DNA of 18,012 nt, taken from contig CAZPYD010000015.1 in NCBI GenBank assembly GCA_964590835.1, positions 1 to 18,012 of the forward strand. The letters are read 5' to 3'. The position numbers were made by a program, and so were the translations under genes. The DNA comes from CAZPYD01 sp964590835 (GTDB taxonomy: Bacteria; Patescibacteriota; Minisyncoccia; JAHISW01; Tagabacteraceae). This document shows, in pieces, positions 1 through 6,993 of this stretch. Every line of letters begins with the position of its first letter. Position 1 is the stretch's first letter. Under the pieces are notes generated by a model that made no database searches, was not told the DNA's origin, and saw nothing but the letters and a program-made list of their open reading frames with translations.

Positions 1-198
1 CCGGAACTCAAAGAGCCCTTTACCCCGAAGGGACCATCGGGTATTAGCTGATCTTTCGACCAGTTATTCCCGTGTGAATGGTAGATACCTACGTGTTACT
101 ACCCCGTTTGCCACTCCCTACCGAAGTAGGTCGTTCGACTTGCATGCCTTATCCACGCCGCTAGCGTTCGTCCTGAGCCAGGATCAAACTCTCAATAA
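1..198 (-). rRNA. rrs: 16S ribosomal RNA, 5' end (partial)
   Basis: Read on the minus strand, this begins with the conserved bacterial 16S start GAGTTTGATCCTGGCTCAG. It continues through GACGAACGCTAGCGGCGTG and GCATGCAAGTCGAACG, all standard V1-V2 boundary sequence. Only the first 200 or so nucleotides of roughly 1,500 are present; the rest lies beyond the left edge. The GACGAACGCTAGCGGCGTGGATAAGGCATG stretch is of the kind seen in Parcubacteria-like CPR genomes, which is the main basis for the taxonomic guess. The mature 5' end near 198 is estimated by analogy with E. coli. A short inverted repeat, CTCAAT/ATTGAG (191-206), spans the predicted 5' end and could take part in processing. Confidence 0.96.
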
Positions 199-528
199 AA
201 ATTGAGAAATTTATGAAATTCATTTACCACTTAAAAAGCGATAAACTCATACTCACTCAATTGAAAAACCCTAAACGAATCTCGAAGAAATCCTTCGGCT
301 TCGCTCAGGGTAAAAATTGCCGAAGCAATTTTCTAGAACGGAACAAAATAAAAGATACTATAATTTTTTGCAAAGATTATGTATGATTGCACATTTTCGG
401 CTGTCAAAGAATATTACTATATTATATTTATTTAAAAGGTGGTGTCAACCCTGTTAAGTAAAAGAATTGCAAAAAATCACCATCTTTGCTAGTTTTTATT
501 CAATAAGCAACTTAACAAAGGAGGAGTT
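199..528 (-). promoter_or_regulatory. 16S rRNA leader and upstream region
   Basis: No gene is visible here. On the minus strand a good sigma70-like -35 (TTGACA, plus positions 402-407) is followed after 18 nt by TACATA (378-383), the best candidate rRNA promoter. The transcribed leader would be about 170 nt. It contains a perfect 8-bp stem with a CGAA loop (313-332) and a copy of the CCCTGAGC...GAAGG motif (292-310). The part nearest 528 must also carry the divergent promoter for the small plus-strand ORFs, but I see no convincing -35/-10 pair for it. The promoter call is inference from consensus matching. Confidence 0.5.
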
Positions 529-708
529 ATGTTTTTAATCCATTTAATATTCGGAATCCTTTATTTTACCTGGGGGCCCATTTTTGGAGAACCAAGCGGA
601 AAAACAGAGAGAGTATTAATAAAAATTTCATGGGTTATCGCAATTGCAATATATTTATTTATAGCTTGGTTTCTATGGAAACTTGCAGTTATTGTTTTTA
701 CAAACTAA
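529..708 (+). CDS. small membrane protein, 59 aa, unknown
   Basis: This 59-codon ORF has a very strong Shine-Dalgarno sequence: AAAGGAGG lies six bases before the ATG at 529, the best ribosome-binding site in the window. The product has two hydrophobic segments, residues about 1-20 (MFLIHLIFGILYF...) and 34-57 (SWVIAIAIYLFIAW...). A short polar, charged loop (GEPSGKTER) separates them, which suggests a two-helix inner-membrane hairpin. It ends at TAA 706-708, 29 nt before the next small ORF, so the two are probably co-transcribed up to the terminator at 987-1020. I recognise no family. The strong ribosome-binding site and coherent hydropathy make it more credible than a chance ORF. Confidence 0.6.
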   Translation: MFLIHLIFGILYFTWGPIFGEPSGKTERVLIKISWVIAIAIYLFIAWFLWKLAVIVFTN

Positions 709-737
709 TTTTTTAAACTAAACAAAAAGGATACAAG

Positions 738-956
738 ATGAATGACGAAAAAATAAAAAAAGAACTCTTAGGTTTAGGAGCAACTGGATTTGTATTTGAC
801 ACAGAATGTAATAAAATAATTGGCGCAACTTTCAAATCAAAAACAGATGCGGTATTAGCCCATTTCAAAATTCAAAAAATAAACGGACAATTAAGACAAA
901 GGGTCTTTAAAAAACAAGACTTAGCATTGTTCCATCCAACGCCTCTTCTCTTCTAG
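738..956 (+). CDS. hypothetical protein, 72 aa
   Basis: The second small plus-strand ORF begins at an ATG preceded by AAAAAGGAT, a moderate ribosome-binding site. The protein is soluble and lysine-rich, starting MNDEKIKKELLGLGATG and ending HPTPLLF. It has one cysteine and no membrane segment or recognised motif. A possible short alpha/beta fold (GFVFDTECNKIIGATF) can be guessed but not assigned. It follows the 59-aa ORF by 29 nt on the same strand and is closed by a strong hairpin terminator 30 nt downstream, consistent with a two-gene unit divergent from the 16S gene. Function unknown. Confidence 0.55.
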   Translation: MNDEKIKKELLGLGATGFVFDTECNKIIGATFKSKTDAVLAHFKIQKINGQLRQRVFKKQDLALFHPTPLLF

Positions 957-986
957 ACTACTAAGGTTGTAAAAATCACAAAAACC

Positions 987-1020
987 AAAACCGCCCTGAG
1001 CTTGTTGAAGGGCGGTTTTT
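987..1020. terminator. bidirectional rho-independent terminator
   Basis: A perfect 11-bp stem (AAAACCGCCCT at 987-997 with AGGGCGGTTTT at 1009-1019) is followed by a T run. It ends the small plus-strand ORF unit. Its A-rich left flank gives a T run on the other strand too, so it can also stop transcripts from the convergent GH1 gene ending at 1048. Stem and loop contain the motif CCCTGAGC...GAAGGG, related in inverted form to 292-310. Confidence 0.9.
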
Positions 1021-1036
1021 TATTTACGTATTAAAT

Positions 1037-1054
1037 TACGTAATTAATTACGTA
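1037..1054. repeat. 18-bp perfect palindrome overlapping GH1 stop
   Basis: TACGTAATT followed by AATTACGTA forms a perfect 18-bp palindrome that includes the stop codon of the GH1 gene (1048-1050). A third TACGTA lies at 1025-1030. The role is unknown; AT-rich palindromes of this size can be chance. Confidence 0.4.
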
Positions 1055-2262
1055 GATAAATCCAGCTCATTACTCTTACAAATCTTTGCATACTCAAGTG
1101 CGCTTTTGCGAACCTTGCGCTCCAGGGTGTTATAATCAATTTCCACCAAACCAAACCTTGGCCAAAATCCTTTATCCCATTCAAAGTTATCAAGTAGTGA
1201 CCAGTGCATATACCCACGCACATCTACACCGTCAGAAATAGCCTTATGGACATATCTTAGTGTGTCCGTTATAAACTTTGTCCGTTTAATGTCCGATGCG
1301 TCTGCTAAGCCGTTTTCTGTAATATACACGGGCAAATTGTATTTTTTCAAATCCTTCAAAACATGATAAATCCCTTCTGGAAAAATCTCCCATCCCAAAT
1401 CAGAAACGGACTCGTTTTTGTTCCCACCAAGCTTTGAATGAAAATAATAATTCAATCCAATAAAATCCTGGAAGCCATCAATCTGCTTCAAAAACTTATG
1501 ATTCCAAAAATAATTCAAAAAAGGAATTTTTTCGAAATAAATGTTGTGTTTTGAAATACCAACCTGCCTATCGGAATTCATATTTTTAATAACTCGATAT
1601 GCTTTTTTGTGCGCATCGGCTAATTGGCGTAACACCTTAAAATATTTAAAAATATTTCTGTATTGAGGTGGCCAATTTCCTCGAAGAAAAGAATTGGAAG
1701 TATAAATATTCGGCTCGTTTATAGTAATCCAAAATTTCACATCCGGGAGAGCTTCAGCCATTCTTTTTGCAAATCGCTCAAAATGTTTCGGCGCGTCTTT
1801 ATGCAGCCACCCACCTTTCTCAGCAAACCAAACCGGCACGGTCCAATGATAAAGAGTCACAAATGGCTCAATATTTTTTTGCCGTAGGGAAGAGACCACC
1901 TGCCTGTAATGTTCTATTTCATATTCATCAAATCTACCTTGCTCAGGTTCAATTCGCGACCATTCAACAGAAAGCCTATGAGCATTATGCCCCATAGATT
2001 GTGCGACATTAAAATCCTCTTCAAATTTATTATAGTGGTCGCCCGCCCGCCCGGAAATATAATTTTCCGGTTTTAACATTTCAGGAAACTTCTCCCGCTG
2101 CCACGGCCGCCAACCACTCTTCGCTTCTTCTGCCAATCGACTAGCATTCTCTTTTTCCCACTCACTCCAATCATTATAATTCCCTCCCTCCACCTGATGA
2201 CTACTAGTCGCCGCCCCCCAATAAAATTGATCTGGAAATTTTAATTTTTTACCATCTTCCAT
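1048..2262 (-). CDS. GH1 family beta-glycosidase
   Basis: A 404-aa glycoside hydrolase family 1 enzyme that would release terminal beta-linked sugars (beta-glucosidase or beta-galactosidase type) with retention of configuration. The N-terminal motif FYWGAATSSHQVEGG (residues 13-27) is the classic GH1 sugar-binding start. The acid/base glutamate lies in TINEPN (E183) and the nucleophile in ITENGLAD (E316). HWSLLDNFEWDKGF near the C-terminus is the aglycone-site signature. At 404 aa it is shorter than the usual 440-480; some loops seem trimmed, but both catalytic residues remain. There is no signal peptide, so it is probably cytoplasmic. It lies downstream of another glycoside hydrolase and an EamA transporter, separated by a terminator at 2341-2380, so it likely has its own promoter. 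Substrate cannot be fixed from sequence. Confidence 0.95.
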   Translation of the reverse strand: MEDGKKLKFPDQFYWGAATSSHQVEGGNYNDWSEWEKENASRLAEEAKSGWRPWQREKFPEMLKPENYISGRAGDHYNKFEEDFNVAQSMGHNAHRLSVEWSRIEPEQGRFDEYEIEHYRQVVSSLRQKNIEPFVTLYHWTVPVWFAEKGGWLHKDAPKHFERFAKRMAEALPDVKFWITINEPNIYTSNSFLRGNWPPQYRNIFKYFKVLRQLADAHKKAYRVIKNMNSDRQVGISKHNIYFEKIPFLNYFWNHKFLKQIDGFQDFIGLNYYFHSKLGGNKNESVSDLGWEIFPEGIYHVLKDLKKYNLPVYITENGLADASDIKRTKFITDTLRYVHKAISDGVDVRGYMHWSLLDNFEWDKGFWPRFGLVEIDYNTLERKVRKSALEYAKICKSNELDLST

Positions 2263-2453
2263 AATTATATTTTACCCTATTTAATAGAATATACCACTTT
2301 CTCACGATCATATAATTTTGGTATAATCTAATTCTAACTTTTTAAAAAACAAAACGGTCAAACTTAAGAATGAACCGTTTAAAATAATTATTTTAATAAT
2401 ATCTTTAAATATATAACTTTATGCGGTCGCATAATTCTATACACTTTTTAATT
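2263..2453 (-). promoter_or_regulatory. intergenic region with GH1 promoter candidates
   Basis: This AT-rich spacer holds the terminator at 2341-2380 and, closer to the GH1 start, several minus-strand -10-like elements (TATACC, TATATG, TAGAAT). A TTGACC within the terminator stem lies 19 nt upstream of TAGAAT, a weak promoter match. No ORF is visible. Confidence 0.3.
2341..2380 (-). terminator. rho-independent terminator after the lipoprotein-like glycosidase
   Basis: The stem AAACGGT (2352-2358) / ACCGTTT (2374-2380), read on the minus strand, is followed by GTTTTTT. It sits about 75 nt after the stop of the glycosidase at 2454 and separates it from the GH1 gene. Confidence 0.7.
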
Positions 2454-3428
2454 CTACTCTTCAGTTTGTTCTTTTACCAATTCCCACATCTCTGGAGACT
2501 CCTTTTCTGTCTTTAGCCAATACCACCACTCGGCACCCCAAAAATAAAAAGTATCAAAACCGGTTCCTTTTATGTATTCCGTCATCTTTTTGTGTCTTTC
2601 CGGACCAAAACCCTCATACTGTCTTTCTACACCAGATGTTTTTATATCACCATCTATCCAAGGCTCTGCCTGAAGCTCAACCACCAATCGAGGTTTTTCC
2701 CCATAAAAAACCTCCACCAACCCCTGCTTTAATCTAAAAAACCAAGACGGAATAGGGTAGGTCCATTCTCCAATATATCTAGTTACCACATGTCTATACA
2801 TGGTCGAACCAAAAACATCCGCTCTCTTATATGCTCTAACCCAATCACCAAACTCCCCACCATCTGTCAAAACAATCGGCTTATCTGAAAGAGATTTTAC
2901 CAAAGCTATCTCACTCTCAAAAAAATCTACATCTAGTTTTGGACATATACCAAATTTTAAAAACGGCTCATTTTCTACCTGCCAAGCCCAAACTGTAGGA
3001 TTATTATCATATCTTTTTACTGCCACCTCAATATAATTTAATAACTTTTTATTTTGACTCTCCATTTCTTCACTCTGTACCCATTCTGGACTATGACACT
3101 CCGGCCAACGGGGCACTCTTCTACCAACCACTAAAATCAATTCTGCCTTATGCTCTACAGCTTTCTCCATCATCCAGTCTATTCGTGAAAAATCAAACTG
3201 GCCCTCCTCAGGTTCTACTTCCGGCCAATAAACTGGAATTCTTAGTTTTTTAATATTCAAATCTTCCAAAATCGCAATATAAGCCTCTTGCCAATCTATA
3301 TCAAGATAATCAGCCATAGTTACAGAAAAAGTAACACCAAAATTTTTAGAATCAACTGACGGAACATTGGCCACAAAAAAACAGCCAACCAAAATTAATA
3401 TCAATACTACTATTAAAAAATTTTTCAT
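2454..3428 (-). CDS. TIM-barrel glycoside hydrolase, probable lipoprotein
   Basis: A 324-aa clan-A (beta/alpha)8 glycoside hydrolase resembling the GH5/GH39/GH42 group. RIPVYWPEVEPEEGQFDF (residues 63-80) is the usual barrel strand-2/3 pattern. QVENEPF carries the candidate acid/base E154, and VVELQAEPW the likely nucleophile E251 (or E255). The C-terminal FYFWGAEWWYW is an aromatic-rich strand-8 segment. The N-terminus has a hydrophobic stretch ending LVGC (C16), a plausible lipobox, so the protein may be anchored outside the membrane. An uncleaved membrane anchor is the alternative. It starts 10 nt after the EamA transporter gene, so the two are probably co-transcribed, and a terminator follows. 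Substrate unknown; a role in processing external glycans is inference. Confidence 0.85.
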   Translation of the reverse strand: MKNFLIVVLILILVGCFFVANVPSVDSKNFGVTFSVTMADYLDIDWQEAYIAILEDLNIKKLRIPVYWPEVEPEEGQFDFSRIDWMMEKAVEHKAELILVVGRRVPRWPECHSPEWVQSEEMESQNKKLLNYIEVAVKRYDNNPTVWAWQVENEPFLKFGICPKLDVDFFESEIALVKSLSDKPIVLTDGGEFGDWVRAYKRADVFGSTMYRHVVTRYIGEWTYPIPSWFFRLKQGLVEVFYGEKPRLVVELQAEPWIDGDIKTSGVERQYEGFGPERHKKMTEYIKGTGFDTFYFWGAEWWYWLKTEKESPEMWELVKEQTEE

Positions 3429-3438
3429 TGAATTTTAA

Positions 3439-4317
3439 TTAATTGACAACAAGAAGCACTATACCAACACATACCAGCGCAACACCCATAACCTTTTGCG
3501 TAATCATTTTTTTTTCTAACGACTCTTTTATAAACCCTGGACAACAAACAGACAAAAAAGAAGCTATTAAAAAAACACCGGCAAATTTAACACCCTGCAA
3601 AGCATTCACAACAGAAACAGATCCCAACAAAATCGCATAATTTAATAAAATATAGGACACCGCACCCACAGCCTTATTGCCAACAAACAATGCAAAAAAT
3701 TTATTTGAAACCCTAGATGAGCTCACAGACAACTGTTTTCTAAAAGAACCAAAAAATAAAAAAAACAAAGCTAAAATTAAAAACCCAACTCTAGTCCAAA
3801 CAAAACCATTTATAAAGGTACTATTTAAGAAAACAATTTTTATTGTAAAAAAACTAAGCGCAAAAAATATCGCTGAAACAACAGCATAAAAAGAAAAAAT
3901 TTTCTCCCTACCAAAAGTAAGCAAAAAACTACCCAATATTAAAATAGCAAAAGCCAAAAGCCAAAAAGTAGGCAACCTTTCATCAAGAAAAAAATAAGAC
4001 AAACCCAAGAGAACTATAGGGGAAATTCCACCAATCACCGTCACCGTCCTGGTAACAGAAGTTTTTATCATTGATGCGTAATAAAAATAAAGAGCCAAGA
4101 AAAAAGAAACACCAGAAAACAATGCGACTAAAGTAATGTTTAAAGGTAAAAAAGAAAAATCAATTGGCCACAAAATAAGAACCGCGGACCCCAAAACACC
4201 AGTATAAAAAGAATAAACTAGCGGATTCTTTACTTTGTTTGAAACCAAAAACTTATCTACCACAGCAACCACTGCGTTTAAAAAATAACTTAATGTTGCT
4301 AAAATTATCCAACTCAT
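3439..4317 (-). CDS. EamA/DMT-superfamily transporter
   Basis: A 292-aa integral membrane protein with about ten hydrophobic helices in two EamA-like halves (residues about 3-135 and 140-292). This is the standard drug/metabolite transporter architecture. The first half starts MSWIILATLSYFLNAVVAVVDKFLV and the first repeat ends FAILILGSFLLTFG. The second repeat ends VMGVALVCVGIVLLVVN, the usual terminal EamA helix. Family members export or import small metabolites; the substrate cannot be predicted. It lies 10 nt upstream of the lipoprotein-like glycosidase and 54 nt downstream of trmD. Linkage to two glycosidases makes sugar-related transport a reasonable guess but no more. Confidence 0.88.
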   Translation of the reverse strand: MSWIILATLSYFLNAVVAVVDKFLVSNKVKNPLVYSFYTGVLGSAVLILWPIDFSFLPLNITLVALFSGVSFFLALYFYYASMIKTSVTRTVTVIGGISPIVLLGLSYFFLDERLPTFWLLAFAILILGSFLLTFGREKIFSFYAVVSAIFFALSFFTIKIVFLNSTFINGFVWTRVGFLILALFFLFFGSFRKQLSVSSSRVSNKFFALFVGNKAVGAVSYILLNYAILLGSVSVVNALQGVKFAGVFLIASFLSVCCPGFIKESLEKKMITQKVMGVALVCVGIVLLVVN

Positions 4318-4371
4318 AGACTACTAATTACAAATAAATACAAATAGTAATTTTTTTAATTTTTAGTTTCT

Positions 4372-5034
4372 TTAGGTGAACTTTGAATTGATTCTCCTCC
4401 ATTCTTCTATTTTTTTATGATCACCAGACATTAACACCTCAGGTGTTTGATACTCTTTGTTTTTATATTCCAAAATCTCAGGCCGCGTATAAACCGGATA
4501 AGAACCGCTTTTTTCTTCCAAAGATTCTTCTTTCCCCAAAACACCAGGAATGTGTCTGGAAACCGCATCCGCTATAACCATTGCAGGTAATTCTCCGCCG
4601 GTTAAAATATAAGAACCAATGGACAATTCTTGCACTTCGTAACCCAAATCCAACAAAACTTCCTTAACTCTTTCGTCTATGCCTTCATAACGACCACATA
4701 TTATTACAATATCTTTATGTTTTTTAGAAAAATCTATCGCTTTTTCTTGGTCAAATTCTTCTCCGCCGGGCGAAGTCAAAATCACCAAAGGTTTTTCTTC
4801 TTTTTCTCCCCAAACACTCTCAACAGCTTTTACTATTGGCTCAACTTTCATTACCATCCCTGATCCACCACCAAAAGGACTATCGTCGGTAGTTTTATGT
4901 TTATCTTCTGCAAAATCTCTAATATTATGAACTTTTATTTTTATCAATTTTTTTTCCTGCGCCCGTGCCAAAATAGAGCTATTAAAATAACTTTCAAAAG
5001 ACTCAGGGAAAATTGTAAAAATATGAAAATTCAT
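4372..5034 (-). CDS. trmD: tRNA (guanine-N1-)-methyltransferase
   Basis: A 220-aa TrmD that methylates N1 of G37 in tRNAs reading CUN, CCN and CGG codons, preventing +1 frameshifting. Family hallmarks are all present: FTIFPESFESY at the N-terminus, GGGSGMVMK, GRYEGIDERV and GSYILTGGELPAMVIADAVSRHIPG, the deep trefoil-knot SAM-binding segment. Length is near the bacterial norm of 230-250, with a slightly short C-terminal domain. The order rpsP - KH protein - trmD reproduces the widespread rpsP-rimM-trmD cluster without rimM. A hairpin at 5060-5100 separates it from the KH gene, so its expression may be reduced by partial termination. Confidence 0.97.
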   Translation of the reverse strand: MNFHIFTIFPESFESYFNSSILARAQEKKLIKIKVHNIRDFAEDKHKTTDDSPFGGGSGMVMKVEPIVKAVESVWGEKEEKPLVILTSPGGEEFDQEKAIDFSKKHKDIVIICGRYEGIDERVKEVLLDLGYEVQELSIGSYILTGGELPAMVIADAVSRHIPGVLGKEESLEEKSGSYPVYTRPEILEYKNKEYQTPEVLMSGDHKKIEEWRRINSKFT

Positions 5035-5059
5035 TAAAAATCTTAAAAAACAGTGCTAA

Positions 5060-5100
5060 AAGAAAAACCGTATTTTCTTTATGATAACACGGTTTTTCTT
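5060..5100. terminator. strong hairpin terminator between KH gene and trmD
   Basis: A perfect 12-bp stem (AAGAAAAACCGT at 5060-5071 / ACGGTTTTTCTT at 5089-5100) with a 17-nt loop. Read on the minus strand it ends in TTTTTCTTTT. It lies 20 nt after the KH gene stop, inside what is usually one operon, so it may act as an attenuator. Confidence 0.85.
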
Positions 5101-5119
5101 AATTCTCTATATTTTTTAT

Positions 5120-5443
5120 TTAGAGTTTCAAATCATCTACAACTTCGTCTACACTAGTTTCTGCTGGTGCAGATGAAGGAGCTCTACCACCTTCCGGCTC
5201 TTCAATCTTCAAATTAACGCGAGCTTGATTTTTCAATCCAACCACACGAAGAAGATTTCTGATAGCCTTAGCAGTATTGCCATTTCGGCCGATAATTTTA
5301 CCCATATCTTGTGGGTCAATCCTTAGACTAAGCAAAACGCCCATTTCGTCAACTTTGCGTTCTACTGTAACAGCGTCTGGACTATCAACCAATGATTTAA
5401 CAACGTACTCAAGAAATTCTTGATCTTTAAACTTTTCTGCCAT
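5120..5443 (-). CDS. khpA: KH-domain RNA-binding protein (KhpA-like)
   Basis: A 107-aa protein with one type II KH domain. DFLEYVVKSLVDSPDAV-type start (here EFLEYVVKSLVDSPDAVTV) leads into LSLRIDPQDMGKIIGRNG, with the GxxG loop as IGRNG around residues 46-50, then TAKAIRNLLRVVGLK. This matches KhpA/YlqC, which sits between rpsP and rimM/trmD in many bacteria and binds mRNA, with roles in small-RNA action and cell division in some species. It has a C-terminal extension of about 30 residues (EEPEGGRAPSSAPAETSV...) beyond the usual 75-80 aa. It follows rpsP by 99 nt on the same strand. The gene symbol rests on family and position. Confidence 0.93.
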   Translation of the reverse strand: MAEKFKDQEFLEYVVKSLVDSPDAVTVERKVDEMGVLLSLRIDPQDMGKIIGRNGNTAKAIRNLLRVVGLKNQARVNLKIEEPEGGRAPSSAPAETSVDEVVDDLKL

Positions 5444-5542
5444 TGTTTCAAATCAGTTAAACCAATAAATTATTACTCTTCGACCTGAATTCATTATTAA
5501 CTCTTATTATATACAAAAAAGGCTGTTTGTCAAGATGTTGAT

Positions 5543-5992
5543 TTATTTTTCTTCTTTTTCAACTTCTGACTCTTCTTTTGTATCTTCTGCTGGTTTTTCT
5601 TCTTCCACAGGAGTTTCTTCTTTGGGGGTATCTGCAACTTCTTCAGTGGATGCTTCAGTTGGTGCTTCTGTGTCTTCATCAGCTTTAGCAATCTCTACTT
5701 CTTCAGCTGGAGTAGCTTCCTTCTTGCTCTTCGCAGAAACATCTATTTTTTCACCTTTAATTATTTTATGCTCAACCAAAAGATTATGAACAGTATCAGA
5801 AACCTTGGCCCCTTGTGAAAGCCAGTATTCGATACGTTCTTTATCCAAATTAGTCTCATTGGTTTTAGGATTACGAAAACCAAGCTTCTCTAAATAAGCA
5901 CCGCTTCTAGGCGCCTTTCTTGAATCTGTTACTATTAGTCTAAAAGTAGGATCGTGTCTCCTACCAACTCTTGTAAATCTTATCTTTAACAT
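5543..5992 (-). CDS. rpsP: 30S ribosomal protein S16 with acidic tail
   Basis: Residues 1-82 are a standard S16: MLKIRFTRVGRRHDPTFRLIVTD, then APRSGAYLEKLGFRNP and YWLSQGAKVSDTVHNLL. S16 is an early 30S assembly protein that binds the 16S 5' domain. It is followed by a tail of about 65 residues made almost only of E, A, T, K, P, S, V and D, strongly acidic and probably disordered, giving 149 aa against the usual 80-90. The gene heads the rpsP-khpA-trmD cluster. Its 5' leader contains a MITE-like element (6032-6178) whose left target duplication lies only 30 nt from the start codon. Confidence 0.96.
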   Translation of the reverse strand: MLKIRFTRVGRRHDPTFRLIVTDSRKAPRSGAYLEKLGFRNPKTNETNLDKERIEYWLSQGAKVSDTVHNLLVEHKIIKGEKIDVSAKSKKEATPAEEVEIAKADEDTEAPTEASTEEVADTPKEETPVEEEKPAEDTKEESEVEKEEK

Positions 5993-6023
5993 AATATACC
6001 CATTATATATAAAAAAATAAGGC

Positions 6024-6186
6024 AGTCAACCCGGTAGTACAATTTCAAATTGTTTAATTTAAAATTCTGTAGATTAGACTGATAGTTTATTAAAAACGCT
6101 GACAAGGTCAACGCTTTTTTAACATATCAGCTTAGCTACCAATTAAACAGGATTTTGATTTGAAATTGAATACTACCGAGTCAACC
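6024..6186. mobile_element. MITE-like element A with 8-bp target duplication
   Basis: The element proper is 6032-6178 (147 bp), with termini CGGTAGTAC...ATACTACCG, flanked on both sides by a perfect direct repeat AGTCAACC (6024-6031 and 6179-6186). The terminal inverted repeats continue inward as CAATTTCAAAT/ATTTGAAATTG. Similarity is patchy for about 60 bp, so most of the element is one imperfect palindrome. The centre forms a hairpin (6092-6119, AACGCTGAC/GTCAACGCTT) ending in a T run that could terminate in either direction. It has no coding capacity. It lies between rnc and rpsP. A second copy (8231-8360) shares its ends. Confidence 0.8.
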
Positions 6187-6221
6187 TTAATTCTTGATTC
6201 CTAATCTCAATTCTTAATTTT

Positions 6222-6920
6222 TTATTCATCCCAGCCTTTCTTTTCAAGAGCTTTTTCAGCTGATTTCATTTGAGCTTCTTGTTTGGAATAGCCTTCACCT
6301 TTAGCAATCATTTCACCATTCAAATAAACACCTATTATAAAATGCTTTTTGTGGTCAGGGCCACTTTCTTCTACCACTTCATAGTTAGGAGTAACGCCTA
6401 CTATTTCTTGTGCTTTTTCTTGAAACAAACTCTTGGCATCACGCCATAATTTTTTCTCAAGCACTTTATCTAAATTAGAACAAAAATACTCCAAAATAAA
6501 ATCATTTGCTTTATCATACCCCTGATCTAAATAAATTGCACCAATAATAGCCTCTACTGCATTTGCTAAAATATATTGTCGTCCTTTTCCGGTGTCTTTA
6601 GCCTCCCCCCTAGAAAGACGAATAAAATCTCCTAGTTTTAATCTGTCTGCCACCTCAAAAAGCATACTGGAATTTACCAGAGCTGCCCTCAAAGAAGTAA
6701 GCTCCCCTTCTGGTTTTTGAGAAAATTTTGAAAAAAGAAAACCCGTCACAGAAAGTTCCAAAACAGCATCACCCAAAAACTCTAAGCGTTCATTATGAGA
6801 AAGACCAGCCCCTTCCTTTTCATTTAAAAAAGATCTGTGAGTAAGAGCCTCCTCTAACAGATCAATATCTTTAAATTTGATGCCAAGTTTTTCTTGTAAT
6901 TCTATTATTGTATTAGCCAT
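6222..6920 (-). CDS. rnc: ribonuclease III
   Basis: An endonuclease for double-stranded RNA that processes rRNA precursors and structured mRNAs. The N-terminal catalytic domain (about 1-150) has the signature NERLEFLGDAV (residues 43-53) and the second metal-binding segment ANAVEAIIGAIYLDQG. The C-terminal double-stranded RNA-binding domain is DAKSLFQEKAQEIVG...YEVVEESGPDHKKHFIIGVYLNG...GEGYSKQEAQMKSAEKAL. At 232 aa it is full length. A longer frame opens at 6956, but its extra 12 residues (MLCKFFHYSCVI) are atypical, so I chose the ATG at 6920 (MANTIIELQ). No clear Shine-Dalgarno sequence is visible. It lies 73 nt downstream of nusB. Confidence 0.96.
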   Translation of the reverse strand: MANTIIELQEKLGIKFKDIDLLEEALTHRSFLNEKEGAGLSHNERLEFLGDAVLELSVTGFLFSKFSQKPEGELTSLRAALVNSSMLFEVADRLKLGDFIRLSRGEAKDTGKGRQYILANAVEAIIGAIYLDQGYDKANDFILEYFCSNLDKVLEKKLWRDAKSLFQEKAQEIVGVTPNYEVVEESGPDHKKHFIIGVYLNGEMIAKGEGYSKQEAQMKSAEKALEKKGWDE

Positions 6921-6993
6921 AATTACACATGAATAATGAAAAAATTTACAAAGCAAATTTTTAAACTTTATTCATAATTCATGATTCGTGATT

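Noticed and set aside
5535..5789. Plus-strand serine-rich ORF opposite rpsP
   Set aside because: It is the antisense shadow of the Glu/Thr/Ala-rich S16 tail.
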